Source: Limnohabitans sp. MMS-10A-192 (GTDB lineage: Bacteria; Pseudomonadota; Gammaproteobacteria; Burkholderiales; Burkholderiaceae_C). From it: a DNA stretch of 64,000 nucleotides. Below the pieces are notes generated by a model. It worked only from the letters and a program-made list of their open reading frames with translations, was not told the origin of the DNA and made no database searches. The first letter of the stretch is position 1. Every line of letters starts with the position of its first letter. The DNA is taken from contig NZ_NERX01000001.1 of NCBI RefSeq assembly GCF_003063335.1, forward strand, positions 744,001 to 808,000, read 5' to 3'. Shown one piece after another: positions 49,981 through 58,209 of this stretch. The position numbers and the translations under genes are program-made.

Positions 49981-51291
49981 TTGAAAACAGCCAAACACAC
50001 CCTCGCGCGCCCGATACAGGCGCTCGGCAACGCTCTGAAATGCGCAACAGTCCTGAGCTTGGTCAGCTTGAGCCTCATGGCGGCAAGCGCCAACGCTCAG
50101 GAGCTGATGATCGAAAGCTGGCGCAAGGACGATCAAATCTTTTGGGACAAAGTGCTGATCCCGGCATTTCAGAGAAAACATCCGGGCATTCGCCTGAAAT
50201 TTGTCCCTGAAGAAGCCCTCAGCTACGACCCGCGCCTGGACGCACGACTGTCCACCCGACGTGCTGGCGATCTGGTGTTTTGTCGACCATTTGACGGCGG
50301 CATGCGTTTGAATGCCAAGGGTTACTTGCAAGCCCTGACAGAACCCCAGCTTCAAAATTTCGATCCAAACGCCCGCCGCGCATGGACTTCGGACGATGGC
50401 AAAACAACGTATTGCATGCCGGTAGCCTATGTGATCCACGGCATCATTTACAACAAACAAATCTTCAAGGACCTGCAACTGGAGCCACCCCACACCGTTG
50501 CGGAATGGATGACCTTGCTCCAAAAAGTGGCCGCCGCAGGCAACGTCACCCCATTGGCCCTGGGCACAGCAGACATGTGGGAAACGAACCAAGTGATCTT
50601 CACGGGCTTAGGGCCGAACTTTTGGGAAGGTGAAAAATCACGGCAGGCCCTGATTCAGGGCCGCAAGAAATTCACCGATCCGGAATTCATCAGGGCATGG
50701 CGCATGATGGGCCAACTCAAGCCCTACATGCACGCCAAACAAAGTGAGATGTCCAACAGCGACATCCAGATCCTGTTTGCCACGGGCTTGGCGGCCGTCT
50801 ACCCCACAGGCTCATGGGACATCGACTTCCTGCGCAACACCAGCTTCGCCTACAAAAAGAAAATCGACATGGGCGTCTTCAAGCCCCCTGTGGAGGCTGT
50901 GGGTCAACGTTGTCATCTGTCGGTACACCCAGACTTTGGGATCGGCATCAACAAAAGCACCAAACACCCCGAAGCGGCCAAACTGTTCATCGACTGGTTG
51001 GCCTCTGCGGAATTCGCTCAGTTATTGACGGACACACTGAGTGGCTTCTTTTCATTGTCCAAACACAAGGTCATGGTCAATGACCCCTTGAGCCAGGAGA
51101 TGCTGGATTGGCGCAAAAGCTGCGACGACACCATCCGTTTGAACGCCGAAAAACTCAACCGGGTCTGGCCCTCATTGGAAGAAGAACTCTGGTACGTCAA
51201 CGTGAAAGTCATCAATGGAGAGATGAGCGCTGAGCAGGCCGCAGAGCACATCCAGCGCATTCATGAAAAGAACGCGTATCTGAAAAAGTGA
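49981..51291 (+). CDS. Orphan ABC-type extracellular solute-binding protein (family 1)
   Basis: Periplasmic binding protein of 436 residues with a TTG start; the signal peptide runs to about residue 39 (LSLVSLSLMAASANAQ). The mature part shows the family 1 fold: FWDKVLIPAFQRKHPGIRLK, DGKTTYCMPVAYVIHGIIYN, VTPLALGTADMWETNQVIFT, AAVYPTGSWDIDFL and HPEAAKLFIDWLASAEFAQL. Carbohydrate or polyol substrates are typical. No permease or ATPase genes lie next to it, so it depends on a transporter elsewhere or has another role. A TAAAAT box near 49946 may be its -10. Confidence 0.87.
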   Translation: MKTAKHTLARPIQALGNALKCATVLSLVSLSLMAASANAQELMIESWRKDDQIFWDKVLIPAFQRKHPGIRLKFVPEEALSYDPRLDARLSTRRAGDLVFCRPFDGGMRLNAKGYLQALTEPQLQNFDPNARRAWTSDDGKTTYCMPVAYVIHGIIYNKQIFKDLQLEPPHTVAEWMTLLQKVAAAGNVTPLALGTADMWETNQVIFTGLGPNFWEGEKSRQALIQGRKKFTDPEFIRAWRMMGQLKPYMHAKQSEMSNSDIQILFATGLAAVYPTGSWDIDFLRNTSFAYKKKIDMGVFKPPVEAVGQRCHLSVHPDFGIGINKSTKHPEAAKLFIDWLASAEFAQLLTDTLSGFFSLSKHKVMVNDPLSQEMLDWRKSCDDTIRLNAEKLNRVWPSLEEELWYVNVKVINGEMSAEQAAEHIQRIHEKNAYLKK

Positions 51292-51307
51292 CCGCACTTG
51301 TGCCCAC

Positions 51308-51335
51308 AAAAAAGACCGCCTCGGCGGTCTTTTTT
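51308..51335. terminator. Bidirectional intrinsic terminator
   Basis: AAAAAGACCGCC TC GGCGGTCTTTTT is a perfect stem with A- and T-runs on both sides, between the convergent 3' ends of the solute-binding protein and the malonyl-CoA synthetase gene. Confidence 0.9.
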
Positions 51336-51351
51336 GTGGCACTTGCAGATC

Positions 51352-52914
51352 TCAGTTGAACAAGCCCTTGTACTGATCGCGCAGCAAGTTTTTTTGCACC
51401 TTGCTCATGGTGTTGCGCGGCAGCTCCGTCACCACAAAGCATTTCTTGGGGATCTTGAAATTGGCCAGCTTGGCTTTCAGCTCGGCGATGATGGCATCGG
51501 GCTGCACGGCAGCGCCTGGCTTGGCGATCACCACGGCCACACCCACTTCGCCAAAATCCGGATGCGGCACGCCCACCACGGCGCTTTCGGCCACGCCCTT
51601 CATCTCGTTGATGTAGCCCTCGATCTCGGCGGGGTACACGTTGTAGCCACCGCTGATGATCAGGTCCTTGCTGCGACCCACGATGGTGACATAACCTCGC
51701 TCATCGACCTTGCCCACGTCACCGGTCTTGAAGTACCCATCGGCTGTGAATTCTTCGGCCGTTTTTTCGGGCATGCGCCAATAGCCTTTGAACACATTGG
51801 GGCCTTTGACCTGGATGCCACCGATCTCACCCACCGGCAAATCCAGACCATCGTCGCCGCGCACGCGCAGCAAAACATCCGGCAAAGGAAAGCCCACCGT
51901 GCCGCCTCGGCGCTCGGACTGCTGTCCATAGCGTTTGTCTGCCGCGTAAGGGTTGGAAGTCAGCATGGCGGTCTCGCTCATGCCGTAGCGCTCCAAAATG
52001 GTGTGGCCCGTGCGCGCTTGCCATTCGGTGAAGGTCTCGATCAGCAAGGGGGCGGAGCCCGCGATGAACAAACGCATGTTCTTGACCGCCGCCTTGTTGA
52101 GGCTGGACTCGGCCAGCATGCGCACATACAGCGTGGGCACGCCCATGAACACAGAAGCCTTCGCCATGTGCGCGATGGCGCGCTTGGGATCGAACTTGGC
52201 CATCCAGATCATCTTGCTGCCGTTGATCAGGGCACCGTGGATGGCCACAAACAAGCCATGAACGTGGAAGATCGGCAAAGCGTGGATCAGCACGTCTCCA
52301 TGGCCATCAGGTCCTCCGGTCGTCTTCCAGCCCCAGTAGTCTTTGAGCGTCAGCGCATTGCTCAGCATGTTGCCGTGCGTGAGCATGGCGCCTTTGCTGC
52401 GGCCGGTGGTGCCGCTGGTGTAGAGAATGGCGGCGAGGTCATCGGCTTTTCGGCTGACGGTCTGGTGCTGATCGCTGTGGTGCGCCGCACGGTCGAGCAA
52501 GCTGCCGGTCCGATCGTCGTTCAAAGTGAATACATGCTGCGTGCCTGCCTTGAAAGCGATCTTGCTGACCCAACCGAAGTTGGCACCACTGCAGACCACC
52601 ACGGCGGGCTCGGCATTGCCGATGAAGTACTCGATCTCGGCGCTTTGATAAGCCGTGTTCAATGGCAAGAACACATAACCCGCCCGCAAGGTGGCCAGGT
52701 AAAGCATCATCGCTTCAACCGATTTTTCGACCTGCACCGCCACGCGACTGCCTTCGGGCAAATCGAGCGACTTCAGCAAATTGGCCATCATGGCGGTGGC
52801 ACGCTCCAAGTCGGCCCAGCTGTAGCGAAGGCCTTCATCGGTCTCTACGGCGGTGGCCTGGAGGTCAGAGGGAAATGCGGCACGCAGTGCCGAAAACAAA
52901 TTGTGTGAGCTCAT
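51352..52914 (-). CDS. matB: Malonyl-CoA synthetase (AMP-forming)
   Basis: ANL-superfamily ligase of 520 residues converting malonate, ATP and CoA to malonyl-CoA. The ATP loop is LYTSGTTGRSKGAMLTHGN, then IHALPIFHVHGLFVAIHGAL, the A5 motif LERYGMSETAMLTSNPY, YFKTGDVGKVDERGYVTIVG (A7/A8), SGGYNVYPAEIEGYINEM and the catalytic lysine near the end (LPRNTMSKVQKNLL). MatB identity is supported by malonyl-CoA decarboxylase in the same operon. Confidence 0.93.
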   Translation of the reverse strand: MSSHNLFSALRAAFPSDLQATAVETDEGLRYSWADLERATAMMANLLKSLDLPEGSRVAVQVEKSVEAMMLYLATLRAGYVFLPLNTAYQSAEIEYFIGNAEPAVVVCSGANFGWVSKIAFKAGTQHVFTLNDDRTGSLLDRAAHHSDQHQTVSRKADDLAAILYTSGTTGRSKGAMLTHGNMLSNALTLKDYWGWKTTGGPDGHGDVLIHALPIFHVHGLFVAIHGALINGSKMIWMAKFDPKRAIAHMAKASVFMGVPTLYVRMLAESSLNKAAVKNMRLFIAGSAPLLIETFTEWQARTGHTILERYGMSETAMLTSNPYAADKRYGQQSERRGGTVGFPLPDVLLRVRGDDGLDLPVGEIGGIQVKGPNVFKGYWRMPEKTAEEFTADGYFKTGDVGKVDERGYVTIVGRSKDLIISGGYNVYPAEIEGYINEMKGVAESAVVGVPHPDFGEVGVAVVIAKPGAAVQPDAIIAELKAKLANFKIPKKCFVVTELPRNTMSKVQKNLLRDQYKGLFN

Positions 52915-52975
52915 GGATGATGTGCAAATATGAAGAAAAAGCCCCGATCAAAGGGCCTTTGAAACCCTTGAAAAA

Positions 52976-53971
52976 TCAATCCAGCTTGGCACCAGAGGCC
53001 TTGACCACTTGTGACCACTTGGCCAGTTCTTTCTTGATGAAGCCATCGAATTGCGCACCGGTCAGGTTGGGAAACTCAGCGCCCTGCCCGGCCCACACGG
53101 CCTTGGCTTCGTCAGCCATGCACGCACGGCGCACTTCTTCAATCATGCGGGCCTGCGCATCGGCAGGCGTCCCCTTGGGGGCCCAGATGCCATACCAGGT
53201 GGACACGGTGTAGTCGGGCAGACCCAACTCGGCGGAACACGGCACGTCAGGGAAAGCGGCATTGCGCTTGCTGCCCGACACCATCAAGGCCTTGATGCGA
53301 CCGCCCTTGATGTGCGCCGCCGAAGACCCCAAACCATCGAACATCATGTCCACGTTGCCCGCGATCAGGTCTTGCAATGCAGGGCCTGCACCACGGTAAG
53401 GGATGTGGGTGATGAAGGTCTTGCTTTGAAGCTTGAACAACTCGCCCGCCAAATGGTGCGAGGTGCCACCACCGGCCGAGCCATAGTTGAAGCGGCCAGG
53501 GTTCTTCTTGACTTCGTCCAAAAAGGCTTTGAAGTCGGCGCCTTGAAACTTCTTGGGATTGACCACCAGCACCTGCGGCACATTGGCCACCAGGATCAGT
53601 GGCACCAGATCGCGCTCCAGGTCATAGTCGAGCTTGGGATACATGAAAGGCGCAATGGTGTGGTGCACCGCGCCCATGAAATAGCTGTAGCCATCGGGCG
53701 TACTCTTGGCCGCCACCCCGGCGCCCAAAGTACCGCCCGCGCCGCCCCGGTTGTCAACGATGAGTTGCTTACCCGTCAATTTGGAAAACTGCGCAGACAT
53801 GGGCCGCGCAAAAGCGTCTGTTCCACCGCCAGCAGGAAAAGGCACGATCAAGGTCACGGGCTTGGCAGGCCAAGCGCTTTGGGCCTGTGCAACACCCGCC
53901 CCGGTGGCCGCGATCGAAGCGGCGTACTTGAGAACGCTGCGGCGATCCATTTGAAAATTGAATGCTGTCAT
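52976..53971 (-). CDS. Tripartite tricarboxylate transporter (Bug/TctC) substrate-binding protein
   Basis: Periplasmic binding protein of 331 residues. The N-terminus MTAFNFQMDRRSVLKYAAS carries a twin-arginine-like signal followed by a hydrophobic stretch to AQAQS. Bug features: WPAKPVTLIVPFPAGGGTDA, LIVDNRGGAGGTLGAGVAAK, DGYSYFMGAVHHTIAPF and GTSHHLAGELFKLQ. It lies between the decarboxylase and synthetase genes, so malonate or a related dicarboxylate is the likely ligand (inference). Membrane subunits TctA/TctB are not in the window. Confidence 0.92.
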   Translation of the reverse strand: MTAFNFQMDRRSVLKYAASIAATGAGVAQAQSAWPAKPVTLIVPFPAGGGTDAFARPMSAQFSKLTGKQLIVDNRGGAGGTLGAGVAAKSTPDGYSYFMGAVHHTIAPFMYPKLDYDLERDLVPLILVANVPQVLVVNPKKFQGADFKAFLDEVKKNPGRFNYGSAGGGTSHHLAGELFKLQSKTFITHIPYRGAGPALQDLIAGNVDMMFDGLGSSAAHIKGGRIKALMVSGSKRNAAFPDVPCSAELGLPDYTVSTWYGIWAPKGTPADAQARMIEEVRRACMADEAKAVWAGQGAEFPNLTGAQFDGFIKKELAKWSQVVKASGAKLD

Positions 53972-54017
53972 GGTTGTCTCCTCTTTGATGAATGTGTGCA
54001 ATAGAAAAATGACGGTA

Positions 54018-55496
54018 CTAAAAATACAAACGCGCCACGTCGTCCGAAACCGGCACATGGCCTTTTGCCAAGCCTAAGCGATAGCGATCGAGCTTGCGCA
54101 AGTCGTACAGGTAATTGACCATCAGGCCAAAAGATTGTTTGACGCCTTTGCCTGACATGTCGGCCGCCCAATGGATGTGCTCCACGCGCGCGCCATTGCC
54201 CAAATGGAAACGCGCAACAGGATCGGCCGGACGTTCCTCGATCAGCTCTTTGCCCAGGTAATGCGCCGCGCAGCCCAAAAGCCATTGGCGCAAGACCGAC
54301 TTTTCCGGCAAAGTGGGCATCAGATCCAGCGCCGACAACACATGCTCGGCCGATGCAGGCTCAAACCCCACGGCACGGCCCAACTGGGATTTCAATTTTT
54401 CTGGCGTGGCCTCCAGCATGCGGCTGGCGTTTTTGTTGAGCCAGCCACGGAAACCCGGAATGGGCGACAAGGTGGCAAAAGTCTTGAGCTTGGGGAAATC
54501 CGAGCGCAGCGTCTCGACCACACGCTTGATCAGGGAATCCCCGAAACTCACCCCTTTGAGACCGGGTTGCGTGTTGCTGATGGAGTAAAAAATCGCGGTC
54601 GTGGCTTTGCTCAAATCCACGGCTTCAGCCGACTCGTCCAGCAAAGGACTGATGCTGCTGGCGATCTCGTTCATGAACGCCACTTCCACAAAAATCAGCG
54701 GTTCATCGGGCAAACGGGGGTGGAAAAATCCGTAGCAACGGCGGTCCGAATCCAGCCTGTTTTTCACATCGCCCCAGCTCTTGATGTCGTGCACCGCTTC
54801 GTACTTGATCAGTTTCTCCACCAAGCTGGCGGGCGAATCCCAGCTGATGCGGCGCAACTCCAGAAAGGCCACGTCGAACCAGGTGGTGAACAGGTTCTCC
54901 AACTCGGCTTCCAAGGCCAGCAAACGCTTGTTCGATTTGAGCGCGGGCATCAAGTCCTGGCGCAAATCCACCAGAAAACGCATGCCCTCCGGGAACACCG
55001 CAAAGCGTTGCAACAAGCGCGTGCGCGGCGACACCAAGGCCTTGCGCATGCGGATTTCGGCAACCCCTTCATCGGGCGTGCCCACAGCCGCCTCGTATTG
55101 CTCACGGGCTGCCCTGACCTTGGTCGCATCGGGTGCAAATTGTTCACTCATCAGCAACCAACAGTCCTGTCGCTGCTCAGGCGTGGCTTTGCTGTACCAC
55201 TGGGCCACACCCCTGGCCCGCTTGCCACCTTCCACCTCGCTCACGCTGGGGTCCACGATGGCTTGTAATTCGGTCAGGGTGCGCCGCAAAACACGCGGCG
55301 ACAAGGCCTCTTCTTTTTGACGCAAAGTGGCGTTGAGCCGTTCTCGTGAAGAGCGCGCTGGAGGCCCTTTGTCAGCCACTGATTTAGCGGCACGCCCCTC
55401 CTGCTTGACCTCTGGCACTGCAGACTTGTGGCCAGCACGCTTGCCTGCAGGCAACCAACCGGCCACCGTGCGTCCAATCCATTCGGATGTGTTCAT
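54018..55496 (-). CDS. matA: Malonyl-CoA decarboxylase
   Basis: Enzyme of 492 residues producing acetyl-CoA and CO2 from malonyl-CoA. The N-terminal helical domain is followed by a GNAT-like catalytic domain with RRISWDSPASLVEKLIKYEA, DRRCYGFFHPRLPDEPLIFV, IFYSISNTQPGLKGVSFGD, TFATLSPIPGFRGWL and the catalytic histidine in RVEHIHWAADMSGKG. The C-terminal NYLYDLRKLDRYRLGLAKGH fits the family. Start MNTSEWIGRTVA overlaps the regulator stop by 4 bp. The basic N-terminal tail of about 80 residues is longer than usual. Confidence 0.95.
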   Translation of the reverse strand: MNTSEWIGRTVAGWLPAGKRAGHKSAVPEVKQEGRAAKSVADKGPPARSSRERLNATLRQKEEALSPRVLRRTLTELQAIVDPSVSEVEGGKRARGVAQWYSKATPEQRQDCWLLMSEQFAPDATKVRAAREQYEAAVGTPDEGVAEIRMRKALVSPRTRLLQRFAVFPEGMRFLVDLRQDLMPALKSNKRLLALEAELENLFTTWFDVAFLELRRISWDSPASLVEKLIKYEAVHDIKSWGDVKNRLDSDRRCYGFFHPRLPDEPLIFVEVAFMNEIASSISPLLDESAEAVDLSKATTAIFYSISNTQPGLKGVSFGDSLIKRVVETLRSDFPKLKTFATLSPIPGFRGWLNKNASRMLEATPEKLKSQLGRAVGFEPASAEHVLSALDLMPTLPEKSVLRQWLLGCAAHYLGKELIEERPADPVARFHLGNGARVEHIHWAADMSGKGVKQSFGLMVNYLYDLRKLDRYRLGLAKGHVPVSDDVARLYF

Positions 55497-56197
55497 GTCG
55501 TTACCCCAAGCTTGTCGTGTTCTGTGCTGACGGGCGCGATGCGGCTCTTGTGGTGGCGCGCCAGCTGCCGCAAAGCTTCTCTTTGCCGAGTCAAATGGGT
55601 GCGCATGGCCACTTCGGCACCTTGGGCATCCCGGGCCTTCAGGGCCGCAAAGATGGCCATGTGTTCGGCCAAGGACTGCGCCAATCGCCCAGGCGCATTG
55701 AGCTGTTGCAGGCGCGCCAATTTGAGGATCTTGCGCAAATCACCGATCACCTGGGCCAGCCATTTGTTGCCCGCGATGGCGATGACGGCTTCATGGATCG
55801 CGAAATTGGCCGCGTAATAGTCGGGGATGCGCCCTTGCGCAGCGCTGTCCTGCAATTGCCGGTGCAAAGCCTCCAGCGCAAGGATGTCGGCATCGCCTGC
55901 ATGCAAAGCCGCCTCATGGGCACAGCGGCCTTCCAGCAAAGCGATCACGGGGAAGATTTCATCGAGATCTTGCTCGGTCACTTCGTTCACAAAGCACCCA
56001 CGGCGTGGCTCATGGCGAATGAGCCCTTCTGCGGTCAAGACTTTCAGGGCTTCGCGCAAAGGGGTCCGCGAGATGGCCAACTGCTCGCACAGGCGCGTTT
56101 CGTCCACAAATGCACCGGGCGATAAATCGCCCGCAAAGATCAGGTCGCGCAGTCCCTGCGCCACCTGTTCGTGCAATGAATTGACGTGTCCTGCCAT
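55493..56197 (-). CDS. matR: GntR-family (FCD) transcription regulator of the malonate operon
   Basis: Regulator of 234 residues with an N-terminal winged HTH (GDLSPGAFVDETRLCEQLAI, SRTPLREALKVLTAEGLIRH) and a C-terminal FCD effector domain of six helices with metal-ligand-type residues (FAIHEAVIAIAGN, SLAEHMAIFAALKARDA, HLTRQREALRQL). First gene of the mat operon, overlapping the decarboxylase gene. A perfect 8-4-8 palindrome 22 bp before its start is the probable operator, with malonate or malonyl-CoA the expected effector by analogy to MatR. Confidence 0.92.
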   Translation of the reverse strand: MAGHVNSLHEQVAQGLRDLIFAGDLSPGAFVDETRLCEQLAISRTPLREALKVLTAEGLIRHEPRRGCFVNEVTEQDLDEIFPVIALLEGRCAHEAALHAGDADILALEALHRQLQDSAAQGRIPDYYAANFAIHEAVIAIAGNKWLAQVIGDLRKILKLARLQQLNAPGRLAQSLAEHMAIFAALKARDAQGAEVAMRTHLTRQREALRQLARHHKSRIAPVSTEHDKLGVTT

Positions 56198-56218
56198 CTT
56201 GGTGCTCGGATAATTTTC

Positions 56219-56238
56219 TGTAATTACGCATAATTACA
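56219..56238. promoter_or_regulatory. Palindromic operator of the malonate-operon regulator
   Basis: TGTAATTA CGCA TAATTACA is a perfect 20-bp dyad, AT-rich like known GntR/FCD operators, placed 22 bp upstream of the matR start in the 117-bp gap after the preceding operon. Confidence 0.8.
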
Positions 56239-56314
56239 ACCCAAGCAACCCGCACTTGTCGACAGGCTTTGGCCTGGAAATCGTCAGGAAAAACCCTGAA
56301 TCAACAGGAAAATT

Positions 56315-56971
56315 TCAAATTTCCAGCAGGGCCAGCGCCCGCGCATACGAAGTGGCAGGATCGGTCACATCAAATTGCACGGTCTTCCATCCGACTTGGA
56401 TGGCCCCCAGCACATTGCGGCTTTGGTCGTCCACGAACACGCAGTCTTGGGCCGATACACCCAGTGCGTCGCGGCACATCTCGTAGGCCCGGCGGTCGGG
56501 TTTCAAGATGCCGGTGTAGGTCGCATCAATGATCACATCAAAGAGTTTTAAGAGCGGCAGCCGCTCGCGAAAGCTCGCACCATAAAACAGGTCCAGCTCG
56601 TTGGACAGCACCGCCAGTTTGCAGCCCGCTGCTTTGGCCTGGTGCACAGCAGCGATGGCCTCGGGCCGAATCACGGCCTCGACATCGGCCCCCCGGGCCC
56701 GCTGCACAAAGGTCTGCATGTCGGTCCACGCTTCGCCCACCAGCTCGCCCACACTGCGGGTGCGGGCCATCCAGTATTCGCGCTCGGTGATGTGATCAGC
56801 CTGCATGGCCTGCCACAGCACATCGGTCTCGGGCGCAAAGGGGCCGCGCCAGGTCAGCGTGCCGGGCGGCAGGCCCAGCGCCGCCTCGCTCAGGTCGTGC
56901 GTTTCAAACAAAGTACGGCTGATGACCCCACCAAAGTCGAGCACCAGCGCCTTGGAAGATGGCGCGCTCAT
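56315..56971 (-). CDS. HAD-superfamily hydrolase
   Basis: HAD hydrolase of 218 residues: motif I ALVLDFGGVISRT (first Asp present, second position Gly as in the epoxide-hydrolase-N/YihX-type branch), motif II CKLAVLSNELDLF, lysine in TGILKPDRRAYEMCRDAL and motif III DCVFVDDQSRNVLGA. With Gly instead of the second Asp, classic phosphatase activity is less certain. Last gene of the P450/amine operon, overlapping the Tm-1-like gene by 4 bp. Physiological substrate unknown. Confidence 0.87.
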   Translation of the reverse strand: MSAPSSKALVLDFGGVISRTLFETHDLSEAALGLPPGTLTWRGPFAPETDVLWQAMQADHITEREYWMARTRSVGELVGEAWTDMQTFVQRARGADVEAVIRPEAIAAVHQAKAAGCKLAVLSNELDLFYGASFRERLPLLKLFDVIIDATYTGILKPDRRAYEMCRDALGVSAQDCVFVDDQSRNVLGAIQVGWKTVQFDVTDPATSYARALALLEI

Positions 56972-58209
56972 GGCGCGTCTTTCTTCACCAGCCCACGCGC
57001 CAGCCAGTCGTCGAACACCGCCAACACATGCTGCACAAACGCGGCGTCGTTGATGTGGGCGTCAATGCGCGAAACTTCGGCGGTGCCCCAGTCGCATTGG
57101 CGGCATTCGTCCATCAGCGCAGCCAAGCCTTCGGCGTCGTGCAACGGTGCACCCGGTCGGTCCCACTCTTCTATGCCTTGCAGTGGCAGCACCAGGTGCA
57201 CCGGGCCTTGGGCTTGGCGCAAGCGACTGGCCAATTCCCGGGCAAATTTGCGGCGCATGTCGGCGTCAATGCCCACCGAGGCGATCAATCGGTTGTGGTC
57301 GTGCGAGGGCCGCCCAGCAAAGCGCTCGGGCATTTGGCCCCAGGCCGGGTAGTCCACCAGGTCGGTCGCACCCGGGGCCACAATCATTGGTACGCCTTTC
57401 AGACCTGCGCCCATCAAACGGTCAGGCCCCGCGCTCACCACCGAGCCGCCCATCTGGTTGACCATCTCCTGCAGGCTGAAGTCCATCACGCAGGCGAACT
57501 GGCCTTGCGCGGCCAGCGATTCAAACGCCCTGCCCCCCATGCCCGTGGTGTGGAACACCGCCAGATCGAAACCGCGTTGGTCCAGCTCAGGCTTGAGTTG
57601 CACCATGTATTTCAGGCAACTCGACCCCAGAGAGGTCATGCCGACCACGGGCCGCGCAAAACGCGGCACACGCGCCACACGACAGGCCCCCACCACCGCC
57701 CCTGCAGCTTGCGCCAGGGCCGACTGGCACAGGCTGTTGAGGCCATACAAGCCGCCAGCCCACAGCACCATCATCAAATCGGGCGGCATGCGCTCGGGCG
57801 GCAACAGGGGCGAAAACGCCACCGTGGACAGCACCACCTTGGGCACGCCCAGTGGCAAGCTGCTGGCGACATCGAGCGCCAGGTCGGTACCCATGGTGCC
57901 GCCCAGAACCAACAGGCCATCGATCTGACCTTCGCGGTGCATCTCGGCCGCCAGAGCACTTGCGCCTTGGGCCATCAGGGCCATGGCGCTGTTTTCATCG
58001 CCACTGTCGATCACTTGCTGCAAGGTCACGCCTGCCGCGTTGGCCACATCGGTGTTGCTCACGTCAGGCGTCACTTTGCCTTTGGCCAGCACCCCCACGT
58101 CCATGATCAGCGCCAGGCCGCCTGCTGCCCACACCTGCTCGCGCAAAAAGTCGATCTCATCGCTCTTGGTGTCGACGGTGCCGACGATCAGAATGACGGA
58201 GCTCTTCAT
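56968..58209 (-). CDS. Tm-1-like ATP-binding domain protein (UPF0261)
   Basis: Protein of 413 residues of the UPF0261/Tm-1-like family. N-terminal ATP-binding part: SSVILIVGTVDTKSDEIDFL, DGLLVLGGTMGTDLALDVAS and LPLGVPKVVLSTVAFSPLLP. The C-terminal TIM-barrel-like part has LAVFHTTGMGGRAFESLAAQ, GPDRLMGAGLKGVPMIVAPG and DHNRLIASVGIDADMRRKFA. The enzymatic role of the family is not established. Overlaps on both sides (4 bp each) tie it to the aminotransferase and HAD genes. Start MKSSVILIVGTVD. Confidence 0.9.
   Translation of the reverse strand: MKSSVILIVGTVDTKSDEIDFLREQVWAAGGLALIMDVGVLAKGKVTPDVSNTDVANAAGVTLQQVIDSGDENSAMALMAQGASALAAEMHREGQIDGLLVLGGTMGTDLALDVASSLPLGVPKVVLSTVAFSPLLPPERMPPDLMMVLWAGGLYGLNSLCQSALAQAAGAVVGACRVARVPRFARPVVGMTSLGSSCLKYMVQLKPELDQRGFDLAVFHTTGMGGRAFESLAAQGQFACVMDFSLQEMVNQMGGSVVSAGPDRLMGAGLKGVPMIVAPGATDLVDYPAWGQMPERFAGRPSHDHNRLIASVGIDADMRRKFARELASRLRQAQGPVHLVLPLQGIEEWDRPGAPLHDAEGLAALMDECRQCDWGTAEVSRIDAHINDAAFVQHVLAVFDDWLARGLVKKDAP

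Noticed and set aside
56305..56327. Terminator at the end of the HAD gene
   Set aside because: GGAAAATTT and AAATTTCC form an AT-rich dyad overlapping the gene end, but there is no GC stem or T-run.
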